Below are positions 60,586 to 64,000 of a DNA stretch of 64,000 nt, in pieces. The stretch lies in assembly GCF_041908905.1 (NCBI RefSeq), contig NZ_JAYREK010000002.1:186001-250000 (forward strand), read 5' to 3'. The notes beneath the pieces were generated by a model, which was not told the DNA's origin, searched no databases, and saw only the letters and a list, made by a program, of their open reading frames with translations. Every line of letters begins with the position of its first letter. The first letter of the stretch is position 1. Origin of the DNA: Zoogloea sp041908905. GTDB lineage: Bacteria > Pseudomonadota > Gammaproteobacteria > Burkholderiales > Rhodocyclaceae. A program made the position numbers and the translations under genes.

Positions 60586-63241
60586 GGGTGGCGCCTCCCA
60601 GGTGGTAGGCCAACACCTTGTGCAGGCGGGTGAAATCGAGGGGCTTGACGAGGTAGTCCGCAAAGCCGGCGGCCAGCCCGCGCTCCACGTCGGCGGGCAT
60701 GGCGTTGGCGGACAGGGCCACCACCGGGATGTCGCGGGTGGCCGGGTCGGCCTTGAGGATGGCCAGGGCGGCGTAGCCGTCGATCCCCGGCAGGTTGATG
60801 TCCATCAGAATCAGCGCCGGCCGCTCGGCCCGGGCCAGCTCGATGCCGAGGGCGGCCTCGTGGGCGAGGCTGAGGGCGCAGTCGTCGAGGTCCTCGAAGA
60901 TGTCGCTCATCAGGCGCTGGTTGGCCGGGTTGTCCTCCACGTACAGCACGCGCCGCCGGCCGGCCTCTCCGCCGCCCCCGGCCAGCGCGCCGGCGACCGG
61001 ATCGTCGGGGCCCCGGTGGGACACCTCATCGGCCGCCAGCGGCAGCTCGAACCAGAAGCAGCTCCCCTGCCCTTCGGTACTGCGGGCGCCGACGCGGCCG
61101 GACATCTTCTCGACCAGCTGCTTGGTGAGGGCCAGCCCGACCCCGGCGCCCTCGATCACGCTGTGCTCGGCGCCGATGCGGTTGAAGGGCTGGAACAGCT
61201 CGCCGAGGCGCTCGGCCGGCACACCGATGCCGGTGTCGTGCACCTCGACGCGCAGCCGCCCCTCGTCGCCGTTGCCCCAGGCCACCTCGACCCGGCCGCC
61301 GACGCGGTTGTACTTGATCGCGTTCGACAGGAAGTTGATGAGCACCTGCTTGCTGCGGGTGAAGTCGGCCATCACCCGCGGCCGGCTCGCCGAGGGCGGC
61401 GGCAGCCGGATCTCGATGCCCCGCTCCCCGGCCAGGGCGCTGACGGTGCCCACCGATTCCTCGACCACCGCGGCAACCTCCACCGGCTCGATCGAGAAGG
61501 CCAGGCCGCCGGCCTCGATGCGGGAGAGGTCGAGGATGTCGTTGATCAGCGTGAGCAGGTGCTGGCCGCTCTTCAGGATCTGCGCCACCTGCCCGGCCTG
61601 GCGCTCGGGGAGCGGCTGCCGGCGATTGTTGAGGAGCAGCTGCGAGAAACCGATGATGGAGTTCATCGGCGTGCGCAGCTCGTGGCTCATCGACGACAGG
61701 AACTCGGTCTTGGCGCGGCTGGCCTGGGCCTGCCGCGCATGGGCGGCCTCCAGCTCGCGGGTGAAGCGGGCCTGCTCGTTGATGCGCCGGTAGAGGTTGA
61801 TCAGCAGCGCGCAGGTGGCGGTGAAAGGTTCGAGCCAGGCCAGCAGCTCGGCATCCACCTCGTGGCGGGAGTTGGCGATGGCGTACATGCCGATCACCTG
61901 CCCCTGGTCGATGATCGGCACGCCGAGGTAGTTGAGGAGCGGCGGATGGCCGTGGGGGAAGCCGGTGCGGCGGGTTTCGCGGCCGAGGTCGTTGGTCATC
62001 ACCACCTCGCCCCCGGCAAAGACCCGGCCGAGCATGGAGTCCGGGTTGGTGAGCATCATGTCGCCGGAGGAGAGGCGCTCCATCAGCCGGCGCGAGTCGT
62101 CGTTCCAGGACAGGTCGGTGATGGCGTGGATCTTCAGCCCGGGCTTGCCATCCACCGGCACCACCTCGCCGATCAGCGCGTAGTCGCTCTCGGTGAGGGT
62201 GCGCAGGGCCTGCTTGAGGAACAGCCACAGCTGGTCGCTCGACATCAGCGCGGCGAAGTCGGTCATGCCCCGGTGGAGCACCTGCAGCAGGCGGTGCTGG
62301 GCCTGCTCGCGGCCGCGGGCGTGGTGCAGCTCGGAGAGGTCGGACAGGATGCCGATGAACTCGACGCCCTCCTGGCCGGGCGTCACCACCTCGCTCACCG
62401 CCAGATGCACCGGGATGGTCCGCCCCGAGCGGTGCAGGGCCTGAGCCTCGCGACCGATGCCGATCACGCTGGGCGGCCGCCCCTTGAGGTAGGAGTCGAG
62501 GTATTCGTCGTGGTGCTCGGCCCAGCGCTGGGGCATGATCATCCGCACGTTACGGCCGATCAGCTCGTCGGCTGCGTAGCCGAGGATCTGCAGCGCGAAA
62601 GGGTTGACCTGCTCGATGATGCCCTTCGAGGTGATGCGGATGATGCCCACCGCCGCCCGGTTGAGCAGGGCCTGCTCGCGGGCGATGGTGCGGAGCAGCG
62701 CCTCGTGCTCGGAGTCGGCCTTGAGGGTGGCCAGATGGTGGCGGATCAGCACCTCGGCCTGGCGGGCGAAGCTGTCCAGGCGGGCGGCCTCCCGGGCGCT
62801 CAGCCGGCGGGGGGCAGTGTCGAGGATGCACAGGGTGCCGATGGCCTGCCCATCCACCGGGCGCAGCGGCAGGCCGGCGTAGAAGCGGATGCCCGGCGTG
62901 GCGCACACCATTGCGCTGCCGGCAAAGCGCGGGTCGTCCGCGGCATCGGGCACCTCGAACAGCCCCTCGCCGCCGATGGCCAGGTTGCAGAACGCCCCGT
63001 CCCGCGGGCCTTCCCGCACCGTGAGCCCCACCGAGGCCTTGAACCACACGCGATCGGCGTCCACCAGGGAGACGACGGCCACCGGCACGTCGAAGACGTC
63101 AGCCACCAGCGCCACCAGCCGGTCGAAGGCCGGGTCCGGGGCGGTATCGAGCAGACTGGTGCGGCGGAGCTGGGACAGGCGCCGGGCTTCGGCCTCGGGG
63201 AGGGAGGGCTCATCGGAGGAGACGTGGTGCATGTCAGGCAT
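60578..63241 (-). CDS. Cytoplasmic hybrid histidine kinase (GAF-PAS-GAF-HK-REC)
   Basis: An 887-residue soluble kinase. An N-terminal GAF domain (residues about 25-165) contains VWFKASVGL, DGAFCNLAI and YAGLPLR. A PAS domain (about 190-305) and a second GAF (about 325-480) follow. HisKA has His520 in SSMSHELRTPMNSIIG, and HATPase has NFLSNAIKYN, DTGIGVP and GAGVGLAL. A C-terminal receiver carries Asp814 in LILMDINLPGIDG. The gene overlaps the REC-EAL gene by 8 bp, so phosphate could pass to that protein. An alternative ATG lies three codons inside (63232); neither start has an ideal ribosome site. Confidence 0.9.
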   Translation of the reverse strand: MPDMHHVSSDEPSLPEAEARRLSQLRRTSLLDTAPDPAFDRLVALVADVFDVPVAVVSLVDADRVWFKASVGLTVREGPRDGAFCNLAIGGEGLFEVPDAADDPRFAGSAMVCATPGIRFYAGLPLRPVDGQAIGTLCILDTAPRRLSAREAARLDSFARQAEVLIRHHLATLKADSEHEALLRTIAREQALLNRAAVGIIRITSKGIIEQVNPFALQILGYAADELIGRNVRMIMPQRWAEHHDEYLDSYLKGRPPSVIGIGREAQALHRSGRTIPVHLAVSEVVTPGQEGVEFIGILSDLSELHHARGREQAQHRLLQVLHRGMTDFAALMSSDQLWLFLKQALRTLTESDYALIGEVVPVDGKPGLKIHAITDLSWNDDSRRLMERLSSGDMMLTNPDSMLGRVFAGGEVVMTNDLGRETRRTGFPHGHPPLLNYLGVPIIDQGQVIGMYAIANSRHEVDAELLAWLEPFTATCALLINLYRRINEQARFTRELEAAHARQAQASRAKTEFLSSMSHELRTPMNSIIGFSQLLLNNRRQPLPERQAGQVAQILKSGQHLLTLINDILDLSRIEAGGLAFSIEPVEVAAVVEESVGTVSALAGERGIEIRLPPPSASRPRVMADFTRSKQVLINFLSNAIKYNRVGGRVEVAWGNGDEGRLRVEVHDTGIGVPAERLGELFQPFNRIGAEHSVIEGAGVGLALTKQLVEKMSGRVGARSTEGQGSCFWFELPLAADEVSHRGPDDPVAGALAGGGGEAGRRRVLYVEDNPANQRLMSDIFEDLDDCALSLAHEAALGIELARAERPALILMDINLPGIDGYAALAILKADPATRDIPVVALSANAMPADVERGLAAGFADYLVKPLDFTRLHKVLAYHLGGATHA

Positions 63242-63293
63242 TCCCGCTGGAGGACAGTCCGGGCACCGGTCCGCCGGGCGAACCCGTCAGGCG

Positions 63294-64000
63294 TCAGCGC
63301 GGACGGCTGTCCCAGATTTTTTGTAAACGTTTTATCGACACGGGCATGGGGGTCTTGAGCTCCTGGGCAAAAAGGCCGACCCGCAGCTCCTCCAGCAGCC
63401 AGCGGAACTCCTCGAGCTGGGGGTCGGTGACGCCGGCCTTGGCCTTGGCCAGCCATTCGCGCTCGAAGGGCTGGGCGAGGCGCTTCCAGTCGGCCATCAG
63501 CTGGCCGTCGCGGGCCGGGTTGGTGCGCAGCTTGTCGATGCGCACGGTGGCGGCCTTGAGGTAGCGCGGGATCTGGGCGATGCGCTCGTAGGGTAGCGCC
63601 ACCAGGAAGTTCTTCGGCATCAGCTTCGCCACCTGGGCGTTGATGTCGGCGACCACCTCGGGGAAGGTCTTGAGGCCGGCGACGCGCTTGACGAGGGTGG
63701 CGTGCTCGGCGATCAGCTGGCCGGTGAGGCGCATCAGCTCCTGGGCCACCAGGGTGATCCGCGGCTTGGCCTCCTGGCAGCGCTTCGCGAAGGCGTCGGC
63801 ATCCGCCGGCAGCGGTTCGAGCAGGCAGCAGCGCTCCAGGGTGGCGGCGACGAGCTGCGCCTTCAGCTCGGCCTCGCTGCCGTAGCCGATGAACTGCAGG
63901 GCCAGCTCGCGGATGCCGGGCAGCTTCTCGATGGCCTTCACCTGGGCCGAGAGCTCCAGCGCGAAGAGCCGCGCCAGGCCGCCGCGATGGACCTTGGCTG
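63294..64000 (-). CDS. hrpA: ATP-dependent RNA helicase HrpA, C-terminal part (runs off the right edge)
   Basis: About 235 C-terminal residues of a larger protein are visible; the frame stays open to position 64000. The sequence HRGGLARLFALELSAQVKAIEKLPG near the edge, followed by the long helical DUF3418-type region, matches the tail of bacterial HrpA DEAH-box helicases (about 1300 residues). The helicase motors lie beyond the window. HrpA acts on mRNA and stalled ribosomes in E. coli. The gene ends 52 bp upstream of the hybrid kinase gene in the same direction. Confidence 0.85.
   Translation of the reverse strand, partial: AKVHRGGLARLFALELSAQVKAIEKLPGIRELALQFIGYGSEAELKAQLVAATLERCCLLEPLPADADAFAKRCQEAKPRITLVAQELMRLTGQLIAEHATLVKRVAGLKTFPEVVADINAQVAKLMPKNFLVALPYERIAQIPRYLKAATVRIDKLRTNPARDGQLMADWKRLAQPFEREWLAKAKAGVTDPQLEEFRWLLEELRVGLFAQELKTPMPVSIKRLQKIWDSRPR

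Overview
The window is a high-GC chromosomal stretch of a Gram-negative bacterium, most likely a betaproteobacterium of the Rhodocyclales (Azospira/Azoarcus/Thauera-like). Support for this comes from the purN / DUF3108 / RsmB-NOP neighbourhood, the nadE-glnB pair, a class I-type PHA synthase, the mhp pathway with its IclR activator, and GltX and PepN of the proteobacterial type. The genus is inferred from gene content only. Coding is dense and operonic, with many ATGA or TGATG stop/start overlaps.

Layout. (1) 1-6152: a 3-(3-hydroxyphenyl)propionate (phenylpropanoid) catabolic locus. mhpA and mhpB are followed in the same direction by a branched-chain-amino-acid-type ABC importer (binding protein, LivH, start of LivM), opposite a divergent mhpR. 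A match to the E. coli MhpR operator lies in the divergent intergenic region. (2) 6200-8561: katG with a near-consensus OxyR operator in front and a strong terminator behind. (3) 8566-17794: housekeeping genes read leftward (rRNA pseudouridine synthase, MscS channel, PLD-family protein, RsmB/NOP methyltransferase, DUF3108 protein, purN, DedA protein, pepN). (4) 17950-28744: a visibly lower-GC surface-polysaccharide island with an ABC-dependent (Wzm/Wzt) exporter, three glycosyltransferases, a sugar epimerase, an ankyrin lipoprotein and a 1047-residue methyltransferase with a long coiled coil. The coiled coil contains 84-bp tandem repeats. (5) 28745-34916: gltX, glnB, nadE and a FemAB-like acyltransferase gene cut by an intact IS4-family element. 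(6) 35147-44767: an outer-membrane factor / HlyD / RbbA-type ABC / ABC-2 permease export operon running into a PHA synthase and a membrane flavin reductase. (7) 44775-64000: an MFS transporter, three large hybrid histidine kinases, a REC-EAL phosphodiesterase, a SulP transporter, an EF-G-like GTPase, a thioredoxin-TPR chaperone and the C-terminal end of hrpA.

How the parts work together. Region 1 looks like uptake, hydroxylation and ring cleavage of phenylpropanoids under one activator. The island in region 4 has all the parts of an ABC-exported O-antigen whose chain end is modified by a methyltransferase and recognised by the extended Wzt C-terminal domain. By analogy with the WbdD system, the repeat-bearing coiled coil is proposed as a chain-length ruler; this is the most interesting hypothesis in the window. 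Region 7 has a kinase whose gene overlaps that of a c-di-GMP phosphodiesterase with a receiver domain, a likely output pair.
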